Shown: positions 1 through 8,381 of the stretch, one piece after another
Layout of the letters: each line of letters starts with the position of its first letter
How positions within the stretch are numbered: position 1 is the stretch's first letter
From: Paenibacillus sp. FSL H7-0357
Lineage (GTDB): Bacteria > Bacillota > Bacilli > Paenibacillales > Paenibacillaceae
Length of the DNA: 64,000 bases
NCBI RefSeq assembly: GCF_000758525.1
Contig: NZ_CP009241.1
Span: forward strand, 4,588,001 to 4,652,000
Direction: 5' to 3'
Position numbers and translations under genes: made by a program
Notes under the pieces: model-generated
Told to the model about the DNA's origin: nothing
The model's input: the letters and a program-made list of their open reading frames with translations, nothing else
The model's database searches: none

Positions 1-1340
1 CTCTTCACCTCAGCGGGTACATTATCCTCCATCGCAGCCGCAGGCGTACCCTCGCGCGGTGAATAAATGAAGGTATAAGCCATATCATATCCTACTTCAC
101 GCACCAGCGACAGTGTTTCTTCGAACTGTTCCTCGGTTTCACCGGGGAATCCCACGATGATATCCGTCGTCAGCACGGCAGCCGGCACACTGGCCTTAAT
201 CTTGCGGACAAGCTCCATGTACGCCTCACGTGTGTATTTGCGGCTCATCTTCTTCAGAACGGCAGTACTTCCGGACTGTACCGGCAGGTGAATATGCTCT
301 GCGAGATTTCCGCCTTTTCCCAGTACTTCAATCAATCTATCGTCAAAATCGCGGGGATGCGAAGTCATGAAGCGGATGCGTGGAATGTCGATCTTGCGCA
401 TATCGTCCATGAGGTCCCCGAATGTATAATCCAAATCCGTAAAATCCTTGCCGTATGCATTCACATTCTGCCCCAGCAAAGTCACTTCCTTAAAGCCCTG
501 ACGGGCCAGCTCCCGAACCTCGGCGATGACATCCTCCGGACGGCGGCTGCGCTCCTTACCCCGCGTAAACGGTACGATGCAGTAGGTACAGAACTTATCA
601 CAGCCGTACATGATATTCACCCAGGCACGCATCCCCTCCCGTTTCTTCGGCAGGTTCTCGATGATGTCGCCTTCCTTGGACCAGACTTCAACTACAAGCT
701 CCTTGCTATAAACCGCTTCCTTAACAAGCTGCGGCAGCCGGTGGATATTGTGCGTGCCAAAGATCATGTCAACGAAGCCGTATTTGGACATGATGCGGTT
801 AACCACGCCTTCCTCCTGTGACATGCAGCCACAGACCCCAAGCAGCAGACCCGGCTTCTCGAGCTTCAGCGTCTTGAGATGGCCCAGCTCCCCGAACACC
901 TTATCTTCGGCATTCTCGCGGATCGCACAAGTATTCAGCAGAATAATATCAGCCTCATTGCGGTCTTCGGCAGCGAGATAACCCATTTGCTCCAGCATGC
1001 CTTTCATCGTTTCCGTATCATGCTCGTTCATCTGGCAGCCGTAGGTGGCGATGAAATAATAATGCTGTTTGTGGCGGTTTATCTCCCGGAACTGCTCCAT
1101 GGCCTGATTTGTATCAGTATCTTCAAAGTTTATAACTTCTATTTCCTGCTTGCCCCTGCGCTTGCCCTCTTTGTAGTCCGGGTTGGAATTGATCTGTACG
1201 GTACGTCCTTTGATTCTATACGTAGTTTTGCCTTCTTCTTCACTGATGACTTTGGCATCAGAAAAATCAAAATACTTCGAGTAATCTTTCGAACCACCCT
1301 TGCCGAATTTTAAGTCCGGTGAGTTATTCCCCATTGTCAT
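1..1340 (-). CDS. miaB: tRNA-2-methylthio-N6-dimethylallyladenosine synthase MiaB (5' part, runs off the window)
   Basis: Radical-SAM methylthiotransferase that adds the 2-methylthio group to i6A37 in tRNAs reading UNN codons. About 446 residues from the N-terminus are visible; the C-terminus, with the TRAM domain, lies beyond the left edge. The UPF0004 domain has its three cluster cysteines at about residues 102 ([11 protein letters not shown]), 138 ([10 protein letters not shown]) and 172 (GCMSQEE). The radical-SAM cluster motif CDKFCTYC is at residues 247-254, followed by [11 protein letters not shown], which is typical of MiaB. Two ATGs lie 6 nt apart; the first (1340) is preceded by GGACGTGGAATA. 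An N-terminal extension of about 90 residues before the first domain is usual in Bacillales MiaB. Identification is secure; only the end is missing. Confidence 0.95.
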   Translation of the reverse strand, partial: MTMGNNSPDLKFGKGGSKDYSKYFDFSDAKVISEEEGKTTYRIKGRTVQINSNPDYKEGKRRGKQEIEVINFEDTDTNQAMEQFREINRHKQHYYFIATYGCQMNEHDTETMKGMLEQMGYLAAEDRNEADIILLNTCAIRENAEDKVFGELGHLKTLKLEKPGLLLGVCGCMSQEEGVVNRIMSKYGFVDMIFGTHNIHRLPQLVKEAVYSKELVVEVWSKEGDIIENLPKKREGMRAWVNIMYGCDKFCTYCIVPFTRGKERSRRPEDVIAEVRELARQGFKEVTLLGQNVNAYGKDFTDLDYTFGDLMDDMRKIDIPRIRFMTSHPRDFDDRLIEVLGKGGNLAEHIHLPVQSGSTAVLKKMSRKYTREAYMELVRKIKASVPAAVLTTDIIVGFPGETEEQFEETLSLVREVGYDMAYTFIYSPREGTPAAAMEDNVPAEVK

Positions 1341-1407
1341 TATTCCACGTCCTTTATATTGAAGCTTTGTAAAATAAACTCTAGAATTTTATTCTTGCTA
1401 ATAAAAA

Positions 1408-1437
1408 ATTATAGCATAAGGATAAAATGCAATCCAA
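1408..1437 (-). promoter_or_regulatory. Probable sigma-A promoter of miaB
   Basis: On the minus strand, TTGGAT (1437-1432) and a perfect TATAAT (1413-1408) are separated by 18 nt, about 70 nt before the miaB start. This is sequence reading only; no transcript start is known. Confidence 0.55.
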
Positions 1438-1499
1438 GTTTTACAATTTTAAAAGGCAATCTGGTAGAATAAACTATATCCCCTGATACAATTAAAATT

Positions 1500-1661
1500 C
1501 TACATACTAATAAACCCTCCTACTTTAATAAGTAAGAAGGTTCGTCTAAAGTTATTATTTCGTACATTTATTATCTGCGGATATACATCCGTAAATAGAC
1601 CAAATCGAACTTGGAATCCTTGACGCAAATACAGTAAAACATCTTCATAGCTGCACATCAT
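1500..1661 (-). CDS. Possible 53-residue small protein
   Basis: An open frame starts at ATGATG, directly behind AGGGGAG, and ends in TAG before the miaB promoter. The spacing from the ribosome site to the first ATG is almost zero and to the second only 3 nt, so the start is doubtful. The peptide (MMCSYEDVLLYLRQGF...) has no recognisable domain or membrane segment. It lies between the miaB promoter and the divergent regulator gene, where no other coding signal is seen. It could be chance; low confidence. Confidence 0.25.
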   Translation of the reverse strand: MMCSYEDVLLYLRQGFQVRFGLFTDVYPQIINVRNNNFRRTFLLIKVGGFISM

Positions 1662-1810
1662 CTCCCCTGAAAAGTATTGCTTGTTCCAAGTTTAGCAAAC
1701 CACCGCTACACATACGTTACACATTTCTACAAAAAACCACATATTACGATAAAATATTATATTTTTTTCAGATATAATCATTATATAATGCAACGTAGAG
1801 GGGTACAGTA

Positions 1811-3388
1811 ATGGCTTATATTTCAAGACATGACATCGATATCCATTATGAATACGAGACGGCAAAAAACACCAGTGACCGCACAGAAACCTTGGTACTT
1901 ATCCATGGTCTGGGGTTTGATCTGAGAAGCTGGGACTTTATGGTTCCATATATGACTGACAACTACCATATTGTAAGATATGATCTCCGGGGTCATGGAT
2001 TAAGCGGAAGCTCCAAGACTACCCTTGATAAACTGGCCGCATTATTTGTCGAAAATTTGCGAATGCTGCTGGAAGATCTCCAGATTCAAACCTTCCATAT
2101 CATCGCCCATGGGGCAGGGAGCATTATTGCCCTGTATTTTGCCAAAGCGTATCCGGATCGAGTAAGAAGCACTGTTCTTTTGTCGCTTCCCTTGTTCAAT
2201 TCGTCGGGGACAGCCAATAAATATAAGGACTACCGCAAAAAGCTGATGACTTATCAATCCATGCTGGCGCTTGCAGACCACGTGATTCCTAACGCAACCC
2301 TTTATCCGCGCCATAGCGCAGAAACGGAAGCGCTGTACAGCGCTTTTGCCAAAGTCACCTTTGACGTTTATCTGGAACTGCTGGATTTCTTTGCTTATGC
2401 ACATAACGAGATTATGGATCTGTTCAAACAGCATACTCATCCGACATTAATGTTGACTGGGGAACAGGACCCGATGTATCCTCCCTATCTGTCCAGCCTG
2501 ATTGCATCCGCCAATCCGAATTGCCGGTTTATGACCTTATACAATGCATCCAACATGGTTTTTTATGATCAGCCGGAGGAAACCTTTAAACAAATTGAAG
2601 TCTTTCTGAACAGTAAGTGGATAAACAGGGCTCCTTTGGACCCTTTGCTGTTGAATTTGCATTCCGAATTTCTGGACATGGTTAACAATAATCCGGCCGG
2701 TAACGCCCCATCCGTACAATTGAAGATCAATTTACTCAACAGATTTACGGTTGCCGTAGATGATATTCCGATTATTAGTGGCTGGGGAAGGAGAAGCGCC
2801 AAGGATTTGCTGATTTATTTGCTGCTGAATCCCGTCGTCACCAGAGACCGGCTCTGTGAAGAATTATGGCGGGATATGGATCTTGTCAAAGCCAGAGGTC
2901 AGCTTCGGGTATGCCTCACCCATCTGAAGCAGTTGCTGAACAATGAGGTCACGAAACTGATCTACAGCGATAAACAGCAAATTTCCCTGCAGACTGCTGT
3001 GGACTCCGATGTGCTGACTCTGATGGCGGAGATTAACCGGGCTAATGAGGAAACTAATCCTGAACTGAAGGAACCACTGATTCATTCTGTTTTTGCGCAG
3101 ATCCAGCCTGACCTATTCAGAAATCTAAACCAGGAATGGAACCTGCACCTGAGAGTCAAAATGGAGATTCAACTGGTTACACTTGCCCATCAGCAATCAG
3201 ATTATCTCGCGTCTCAAGGCAAGTTCACTGCGGCTATAGCGTTTTTAAAATATGTACTTTTATTTAATGCGGAAGAGTTCGATGCCTACGAGCAAATCGC
3301 TAACCTGTATGAACAAAACCATCAAAAGCATGAAGCGAAGAAATGGCGGCTCAAGGCGGAACAATTGCAGCACACCAAAAGTATGTAA
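1811..3388 (+). CDS. Degenerate alpha/beta-hydrolase fused to a SARP-type (winged-helix plus BTAD) transcriptional regulator
   Basis: Two-module protein of 525 residues. Residues 1-270 have the alpha/beta-hydrolase fold signature: oxyanion HGLG at 32-35, the DLRGHGLS strand-turn at 58-65, and the acid in LTGEQD at 220. The nucleophile elbow, however, reads AHGAG (99-103), with Gly101 where serine is expected, and the catalytic histidine position appears to be Asn248 (ASNMVFYDQPEE). Residues 302-395 match the OmpR-like winged helix of SARP/AfsR regulators (LLNRFTVAVDD ... RLCEELWRD), and 400-520 match the BTAD helical domain. I infer a transcription factor in which a dead hydrolase fold senses a small molecule. 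The start is supported by GAGGGG 7 nt upstream. The gene converges on the ketoacyl-synthase gene with a 12-nt gap, suggesting one locus. Target genes are unknown. Confidence 0.8.
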   Translation: MAYISRHDIDIHYEYETAKNTSDRTETLVLIHGLGFDLRSWDFMVPYMTDNYHIVRYDLRGHGLSGSSKTTLDKLAALFVENLRMLLEDLQIQTFHIIAHGAGSIIALYFAKAYPDRVRSTVLLSLPLFNSSGTANKYKDYRKKLMTYQSMLALADHVIPNATLYPRHSAETEALYSAFAKVTFDVYLELLDFFAYAHNEIMDLFKQHTHPTLMLTGEQDPMYPPYLSSLIASANPNCRFMTLYNASNMVFYDQPEETFKQIEVFLNSKWINRAPLDPLLLNLHSEFLDMVNNNPAGNAPSVQLKINLLNRFTVAVDDIPIISGWGRRSAKDLLIYLLLNPVVTRDRLCEELWRDMDLVKARGQLRVCLTHLKQLLNNEVTKLIYSDKQQISLQTAVDSDVLTLMAEINRANEETNPELKEPLIHSVFAQIQPDLFRNLNQEWNLHLRVKMEIQLVTLAHQQSDYLASQGKFTAAIAFLKYVLLFNAEEFDAYEQIANLYEQNHQKHEAKKWRLKAEQLQHTKSM

Positions 3389-3400
3389 ATTGTTAAATCA

Positions 3401-4591
3401 TCATTGCTTCGTTAAATAGACACAGGCATTGTTGCCTCCGTATCCATGACTTGTAATCAGTACTTCGGATGTGGCTTTCGGGAGAGTCTTTGTGATTAAT
3501 GGAAGATGCTCATAGCCAAGTTGATCTGTCCGGATGGTTCCGGGAATAAAATGATGCTGAAAGCCGAGCAAGGAGGCAATAATCTGCGCCAGGCCGCTGA
3601 CGCTGAACGGATGGCCGATCAGCCCTTTGATCGAGGTCAGCGGTACTTCATGCTGAAAGATATCCCTGGAGACTATATCCTCGATTCTGTCATTAGCGTC
3701 GTAACCCAAGGCCTGGCTGTTAAAATAGTCAGGTCTTCTGTTGCCCAGCACATCATTTACCGCCCGCTTCATATTCCTTCCGGTTTTGTCCTGGCCATTC
3801 ACCGATTCAGCGTCATTATTCGTAGACACGGTGTCTACATAGCCATAAATAGTTGCATTGCGGCTAAGCGCATGTTCCTCGGTTTCCAGAACCAGGCTGG
3901 CAGCCCCCTCCGACAGTATGAAGCCTTTGCTTTTTTTGTTGAACGGCGATCCGGAATTCCTGATGTCTTGATTGAATGGCAGCGCTCTTATTTTTCCGAA
4001 CCCGTACACCGTCACTTTATTGTTGCTGCTATCCGCTGCACCTATAATCGCCGTGTTTATCTTTCCACTTTGCAGATACAGCATGGCGTCCTCCAGCGCT
4101 TCAAGTCCGGCAGTGCAGCCGGTCGTTACCGTCTTCGATATTCCTGTCAGATGAAAAAAGCTGGAGATGGAGGAAGCCAGACTGTGATAATGCACCAACC
4201 CGCAGCAGTAAACGGGCATTTCTCTGAACTTGCCGGCAGATGCGTAATGGACCATTTCCTCCAGCGGAGTTGTACCGCCCATGGTGGTTCCAAAGAACAC
4301 CCCCGTCTTATTGCCAGGGTCCGTCAGATCTAGTCCAGCCATCGCTAGTGCTTCAGCGCTTGTACTAATGGCCAGCTTGGAGATTCTCGGCAGAACCCGG
4401 TACTGCTTATCCTCCAGCGTCCCCAAATCCCCAAGAACTTCACCAACCCATAAAGGCTCCTGATTCGGTGTAATATCATTTCTGGCCGTGAAATCATACT
4501 CGCCGCTGATCAAATGATCCAACAAATCGTTATTGTTCTCTCCGTTAGGAACCTTCACGCCAAAACCGGTAATTGCTATTCGCTTATTCAT
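3401..4591 (-). CDS. Beta-ketoacyl-ACP synthase-like protein (FabF/KAS II fold) with a substituted catalytic histidine
   Basis: Thiolase-fold condensing enzyme of 396 residues, the usual KAS II length. The active-site cysteine is present in TTGCTAG (Cys159), as are Lys322 and His327 of the second half (SIKGLIGHPF). The first histidine of the Cys-His-His triad, normally in the NAHGT loop, is Gln293 (FNSQALGYD). In known KAS I/II enzymes this histidine supports malonyl-ACP decarboxylation, so a changed reaction, such as acyl transfer without decarboxylation, is possible (inference). Its start overlaps the end of a 42-codon ORF by 8 nt, implying translational coupling, and the OYE reductase gene lies upstream. 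No acyl carrier protein, acyltransferase or ketoreductase gene is present in the window, so it is not a complete polyketide or fatty-acid set. Confidence 0.82.
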   Translation of the reverse strand: MNKRIAITGFGVKVPNGENNNDLLDHLISGEYDFTARNDITPNQEPLWVGEVLGDLGTLEDKQYRVLPRISKLAISTSAEALAMAGLDLTDPGNKTGVFFGTTMGGTTPLEEMVHYASAGKFREMPVYCCGLVHYHSLASSISSFFHLTGISKTVTTGCTAGLEALEDAMLYLQSGKINTAIIGAADSSNNKVTVYGFGKIRALPFNQDIRNSGSPFNKKSKGFILSEGAASLVLETEEHALSRNATIYGYVDTVSTNNDAESVNGQDKTGRNMKRAVNDVLGNRRPDYFNSQALGYDANDRIEDIVSRDIFQHEVPLTSIKGLIGHPFSVSGLAQIIASLLGFQHHFIPGTIRTDQLGYEHLPLITKTLPKATSEVLITSHGYGGNNACVYLTKQ

Positions 4592-4712
4592 CGTTCCCCA
4601 CCCTTTTCCTGATAATTAATAAAAAGAAAACACAAAGAGGACTTCTCCCACCTGCGCGTTTTGGATGCTCCGTCCAAAACTCTCCAATGCGGTTGAAGCC
4701 CTCTCTGCTCAT
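4584..4712 (-). CDS. 42-residue peptide gene between OYE and KAS genes
   Basis: The ATG at 4712 is preceded by a strong TTAGGAGGAAGG ribosome site about 9 nt upstream. The frame stays open for 42 codons and ends (TAA) inside the first codons of the ketoacyl-synthase gene, an arrangement typical of translational coupling. The peptide begins MSREGFNRIGEFW, has a basic middle part (HPKRAGGRS) and a hydrophobic stretch, CVFFLLII, near the end. No family is recognised. Its coding sequence contains an 8-bp stem hairpin (4658-4680), so it could instead be a dispersed repeat that happens to be open, or a leader controlling the synthase. The start signal is better than that of many real genes nearby. 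Confidence 0.5.
   Translation of the reverse strand: MSREGFNRIGEFWTEHPKRAGGRSPLCVFFLLIIRKRVGNDE
4658..4680. repeat. Short hairpin inside the 42-codon ORF
   Basis: GTTTTGGA and TCCAAAAC are perfect inverted arms around a 7-nt loop. There is no U-tract next to it, so it is not a standard terminator. It may affect coupling to the synthase gene or mark a dispersed repeat. Confidence 0.6.
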
Positions 4713-4746
4713 AATTGCCTTCCTCCTAAAGTTAGCCGGCTGCCGT

Positions 4747-5841
4747 TCAGTTCAGTGTCTTTGTGGACTCGGACGTAAACGGAATGATCTCATCCATTCT
4801 GCCGCTTTGCACTTTGGCCGGCCACTGCGGATCACTGATCAGCGCTCTGCCGACCGCTACCAGATCAAATTCCGCTTGTTCCAGCTTTTCCAGCAGGCGT
4901 TCGATGTTATCTTCCTCATTTTCCTCCTTCACCGCACTGGTGAACTCGCTGTTGAGACCTACAGAACCTACCGTGATGGTTGGTTTGCCGGTGATTTTCT
5001 TCGTCCAGCCGGCCAGATTCAGCTCGGAGCCTTCGAACTCCGGCAGCCAGAAGCGGCGTGTGGAGCAGTGGAAGATATCGACTCCGGCATTGCTGAGCGG
5101 TGTCAGGAAACGGGACAGCTCTTCCGGTGTTTGGGCAAGCTTGGCAGAGTAATCTCCGCTCTTCCATTGCGAGAAGCGCAGCACAATCGGGAAATCCGGT
5201 CCAACCGCACGGCGGCAGGCATCAATAACCTCGACCGCAAAGGTAGTCCGCGCTTCAAGATCACCGCCATATTGATCGGTGCGCTGATTGGTCTTCTCCC
5301 AGAAGAACTGGTCGATCAGATAACCATGTGCCCCATGCAGCTCAATGCCGTCAAAACCGATCCGCTTGGCGTCTACGGCCGCCTGGGCAAAAGCAGCGAT
5401 GATACCGTCGATCTCCTGCTGCGTCATCGGCTCTGTAATCTGCTGGCCGGCCAAATTCAGCCCGGATGGACCAATCGGCAGCGCTTCGGCATTCGGCAGC
5501 TCGCCAATGTTGCGGGCCATGCCGACATGCCAGAGCTGCGGAATGATTTTGCCGCCGGCGGCGTGAACTTCTTCCACAACCTTAGCCCAGCCGGCCAAAG
5601 CAGCCTCCCCGTGAATATTCGGAATATTCGGATGGCTGACGGCTGACGGATGGTTGATCGCTGTGCCTTCGGTTACAATCAGGCCTACTCCACCCTCTGT
5701 CCGTTTGCGGTAATACTCGGCAACCGCTTCGGTTGCTACCCCGTTCGGTGAATATGCCCGGGTCATTGGCGCCATTACGATCCGGTTTTGAAGTGAAAGC
5801 GTTCCAACCTGAAAAGGTGTAAACAATTTATCGGTATTCAT
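4747..5841 (-). CDS. Old Yellow Enzyme family NADH:flavin oxidoreductase / alkene reductase
   Basis: FMN-dependent TIM-barrel ene-reductase of 364 residues, reducing activated C=C bonds (enals, enones, quinones or nitro-compounds) with NAD(P)H. Visible family features are LFTPFQVGTLSLQNRIVMAPMTR at the N-terminus (shown here as its first 23 residues in two parts: LFTPFQVGTL and SLQNRIVMAPMTR), the substrate-binding HGAHGYLIDQFFW with its paired residues, NQRTDQYGG, and the phosphate-binding VGRALISDP near the C-terminus. AAATGGAGGTAGTAT precedes the ATG. Its promoter contains a dyad suited to an HxlR/MarR-type electrophile sensor. It is followed after 34 nt by the 42-codon ORF and then the ketoacyl synthase, so a three-gene operon is likely. 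Substrate specificity cannot be told from sequence. Confidence 0.92.
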   Translation of the reverse strand: MNTDKLFTPFQVGTLSLQNRIVMAPMTRAYSPNGVATEAVAEYYRKRTEGGVGLIVTEGTAINHPSAVSHPNIPNIHGEAALAGWAKVVEEVHAAGGKIIPQLWHVGMARNIGELPNAEALPIGPSGLNLAGQQITEPMTQQEIDGIIAAFAQAAVDAKRIGFDGIELHGAHGYLIDQFFWEKTNQRTDQYGGDLEARTTFAVEVIDACRRAVGPDFPIVLRFSQWKSGDYSAKLAQTPEELSRFLTPLSNAGVDIFHCSTRRFWLPEFEGSELNLAGWTKKITGKPTITVGSVGLNSEFTSAVKEENEEDNIERLLEKLEQAEFDLVAVGRALISDPQWPAKVQSGRMDEIIPFTSESTKTLN

Positions 5842-5866
5842 ATACTACCTCCATTTAATAATATAA

Positions 5867-5912
5867 TTACTTTAAGTAAGGATATTATGACGCTAGTTGA
5901 AGGCAATTGCAA
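5867..5912 (-). promoter_or_regulatory. OYE operon promoter with overlapping dyad operator
   Basis: TTGCAA (5912-5907) and CATAAT (5889-5884) are 17 nt apart on the minus strand. Immediately downstream, over the expected transcript start, lies the perfect palindrome TTACTT-T-AAGTAA (5867-5879). A dyad there fits repression by an HxlR- or MarR-type regulator, as is common for OYE genes; the regulator is not identified. Confidence 0.55.
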
Positions 5913-5950
5913 ATCCTGGCAGCAGATCTTCAGGACAGCCGCTGCTGCGC

Positions 5951-5989
5951 AAAAAACCGGACAAAGGCAGATAATCTGCCCATGTCCGG
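5951..5989 (-). terminator. Rho-independent terminator of the rhamnose operon
   Basis: On the minus strand an outer CCGGACA/TGTCCGG stem encloses an inner GGCAGAT/ATCTGCC stem, followed directly by six T. It lies 24 nt beyond the rhaD stop codon. Confidence 0.9.
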
Positions 5990-6013
5990 TTGCCCTTCGC
6001 TATGATGTGTATT

Positions 6014-6859
6014 TTATAACTCCAGGATGCCGGCTTTGGGTGTAACATGGAAAGCCGCCGCCAGATCCGCCAGCTGGCGGTCGGTAATCTTCTGTTTGAT
6101 TTCTCTGCCACCGATCAGGTTATAGACAATCGCCGCCTTCTCAATCGTTTCCACCAGACCAAAGGTAGCATCCATCGTGCCGCCGGTCACAAAAATGCCA
6201 TGCTGCGGCCAGATAACTACCCGGTACTCCTTCATTTTATCGGCTGTGGCGCGGCCGATTTCACTGCTGCCGGGAACGATCCAAGGAATAACCCCCACGC
6301 CGTCTGGGAAAACCACCAGACATTCGGTGCACATTTCCCATAAGGTTTTGGTGAATTTCAGCTCATCCAGATCATGCGTGAAGGTCATGGCAATGACATT
6401 GGTAGCGTGGGTATGCAGTACGATCCGGTGGTTGGGGTCCACCTTCAGGCGCTCAATATGGCTCATGAAATGGGAAGCCAGCTCGCTCGTCGGCACGGCG
6501 TTGTTGCGCAGACCCCAGAGCACTTCTACGCTCTCGCCGCTGTCCGTGACACGCAGCACCCCGAGATTGGCTTCCGGGTCTTTGATTACATTCCGGAAAT
6601 ATTTGCCGGAGCCGGTGACGATGAAATATTTGCCGGCCAGCTCAGTGACCGGGAAGGTCAGGTTAATCGTCCGCAACGGTTCCCGTACGTTAATGTATTT
6701 AGCAACCTCATCCTCTTCCAGCAAATAGCTGACGTTACCGCCGTTCAGCTCATCCCAGCCGAGCGACCACATGTGATGGGTAATCTCCGACATTTCCTGA
6801 ATAAATGGCGCCTCGATGCCGGCAATGTATCCTTTGGACTTCATTACAGATGTACTCAT
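6014..6859 (-). CDS. rhaD: L-rhamnulose-1-phosphate aldolase
   Basis: Class II, zinc-dependent aldolase that splits L-rhamnulose 1-phosphate into dihydroxyacetone phosphate and L-lactaldehyde, the last rhamnose-specific step. The family core is seen in the N-terminal [20 protein letters not shown], the GSGKYFRN phosphate loop, the zinc-binding [13 protein letters not shown] and the [10 protein letters not shown] region. The start chosen ([10 protein letters not shown], 281 residues) has AAAGGAGA at a good distance; an in-frame ATG eight codons upstream has none. It is last in the operon, 58 nt after rhaA, and followed by a strong terminator. Confidence 0.95.
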   Translation of the reverse strand: MSTSVMKSKGYIAGIEAPFIQEMSEITHHMWSLGWDELNGGNVSYLLEEDEVAKYINVREPLRTINLTFPVTELAGKYFIVTGSGKYFRNVIKDPEANLGVLRVTDSGESVEVLWGLRNNAVPTSELASHFMSHIERLKVDPNHRIVLHTHATNVIAMTFTHDLDELKFTKTLWEMCTECLVVFPDGVGVIPWIVPGSSEIGRATADKMKEYRVVIWPQHGIFVTGGTMDATFGLVETIEKAAIVYNLIGGREIKQKITDRQLADLAAAFHVTPKAGILEL

Positions 6860-6917
6860 ATGTCTTCTCTCCTTTATATACACTGCTTAATATAGTCAAG
6901 TCTTGGTTAGCCGTTGC

Positions 6918-8174
6918 CTATCTTGCCGCCAGCACTTCCTGCTCGTAGCTCTTGACCTCAGCCAGCCATTGTTCACGAACCGGTGTATTCTGCGAAGCGC
7001 AGTAATAATCCCAAACCGCGCCAAATGGATAGGACTTAAATTCTTCGACAAGTGCGAGCCGGGAAGTGTAATCACCGGCCAGTTCAACAGCCTTCAGCTC
7101 CGCTACTGGTTCCAGCATCGCACGCAGCAAGGCTTTGATCGTGTTGCGTGTGCCGATGACCCATGCCGCAATATGATTGATACTGCCGTCGAAGAAATCC
7201 AGACCGATATTCGTGCGCGGCAGCAAATCTCCGCGGACCAGCTCCCGGGCAATCTCCAGCAGTTCATCATCCATGGTCACCACATGGTCACTGTCCCAGC
7301 GGACCGGTCTGCTGACATGCAGCAGCAGCTGCTCGCTGAACATCAGAATGGAGGACAGCTTATTGGAAATCACTTCAGTCGGATGGAAGTGACCGGCATC
7401 GAGGCAAATCGCTTTCCCCCGGGTCAGCCCGTAGCCCATATAAAATTCATGCGATCCGACTACATAGCTCTCCGAACCGATGCCGAACAGCTTGCTCTCC
7501 ACGGCATCAATATTATACTGTGGATCAATCTCTTCGCTGAACACTTCATCCAGCGATTCTTTCAGCCGCATCCGCGGCGCCAGCCGGTCCACCGGGGTAT
7601 CCTTATAACCGTCAGGCACCCAGAAGTTGGTGACGCAGGGTTGTCCAAGCTCACGCCCGAAATGTTCGGCGATCCGCCGGGAAGCCTTGCAATGCTTAAT
7701 CCAGAAGCTGCGGATGGCTTCGTCTGCATGGCTCAAAGTGAACCCGTCTGCCGCATTCGGATGGGAGAAGCAGGTCGGATTAAAATCAAGTCCAAGCCCC
7801 TGCTCCTTGGCCCAGTCTACCCACGATGCAAAGTGGCGCGGTTCCAGTTCGTCCAGATCCACCTTTTCATCTGTGTCGGCATAAATCGCATGCAGGTTGA
7901 CCTTATGCTTGCCCGGAATCAGCGATAAGGCCTTCTCCAAATCCTGACGCAGCTCCTCTGGTGTGCCGGCGCGGCCGGGATAACTTCCGGTTACGGCAAT
8001 CCCGCCGCTAAGCTCCTTATCCTTAAACAGAAAACCTCTAACGTCATCTCCCTGCCAGCAGTGCAGTGAAATCTTGATCTGTGCCAGCTTCTCCAGTACT
8101 TCATCCACATTAATGCCATGAGCGGCGTACAGTTTCTTGGCTTCGTTATAGCTGTTCATGATGCTCTGATCCAT
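6918..8174 (-). CDS. rhaA: L-rhamnose isomerase
   Basis: Mn/Zn-dependent TIM-barrel isomerase converting L-rhamnose to L-rhamnulose in the cytoplasm. It has 418 residues, the usual length. Characteristic segments are [71 protein letters not shown] and [16 protein letters not shown], which supply the metal ligands and catalytic residues in this family. The start MDQSIMNSY is set by AGGAGG 7 nt upstream; an upstream in-frame start (8213) lies within repeat DNA. A 205-nt gap to rhaB is filled by three tandem 64-bp repeats, unusual within an operon. Confidence 0.96.
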   Translation of the reverse strand: MDQSIMNSYNEAKKLYAAHGINVDEVLEKLAQIKISLHCWQGDDVRGFLFKDKELSGGIAVTGSYPGRAGTPEELRQDLEKALSLIPGKHKVNLHAIYADTDEKVDLDELEPRHFASWVDWAKEQGLGLDFNPTCFSHPNAADGFTLSHADEAIRSFWIKHCKASRRIAEHFGRELGQPCVTNFWVPDGYKDTPVDRLAPRMRLKESLDEVFSEEIDPQYNIDAVESKLFGIGSESYVVGSHEFYMGYGLTRGKAICLDAGHFHPTEVISNKLSSILMFSEQLLLHVSRPVRWDSDHVVTMDDELLEIARELVRGDLLPRTNIGLDFFDGSINHIAAWVIGTRNTIKALLRAMLEPVAELKAVELAGDYTSRLALVEEFKSYPFGAVWDYYCASQNTPVREQWLAEVKSYEQEVLAAR

Positions 8175-8190
8175 GGCGCATCCTCCTAAA

Positions 8191-8381
8191 AGTTTTGTGA
8201 GCATCTGCTCCATCGGTTTACTTCGGGCAAAACTCGCTTCGAAAGCATAGGCTTAGTTTTGTGAGCGATACTTCCGGGAATATTCTTCGAGCAAAACTTG
8301 CTCCGGAAGCATACGCTTAGTTTTGTGAGCATCTGCTCCATCGGTTTACTTCGGGCAAAACCCGCTTCGAAAGCGGAGCTT
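8191..8381. repeat. Three tandem copies of a 64-bp repeat between rhaB and rhaA
   Basis: Copies occupy 8191-8254, 8255-8318 and 8319-8381; each begins AGTTTTGTGAGC. Copies 1 and 3 are nearly identical; copy 2 has diverged in the middle. Small hairpins are seen in each copy (for example GAGCA/TGCTC and a CGCTTTCGAAGCG palindrome). The third copy reaches the last codons and stop of rhaB. The 20-mer at 8233-8252 recurs exactly at 11480-11499 in the inverted-repeat element near the DeoR gene, so this is part of a dispersed family. Confidence 0.9.

Noticed and set aside
4747..5841. Plus-strand ORF of 357 codons over the OYE gene
   Set aside because: Antisense shadow; the minus frame has family motifs and a good ribosome site.
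8191..8381. CRISPR array
   Set aside because: The 64-bp units are contiguous, without spacers, and no cas gene is present.
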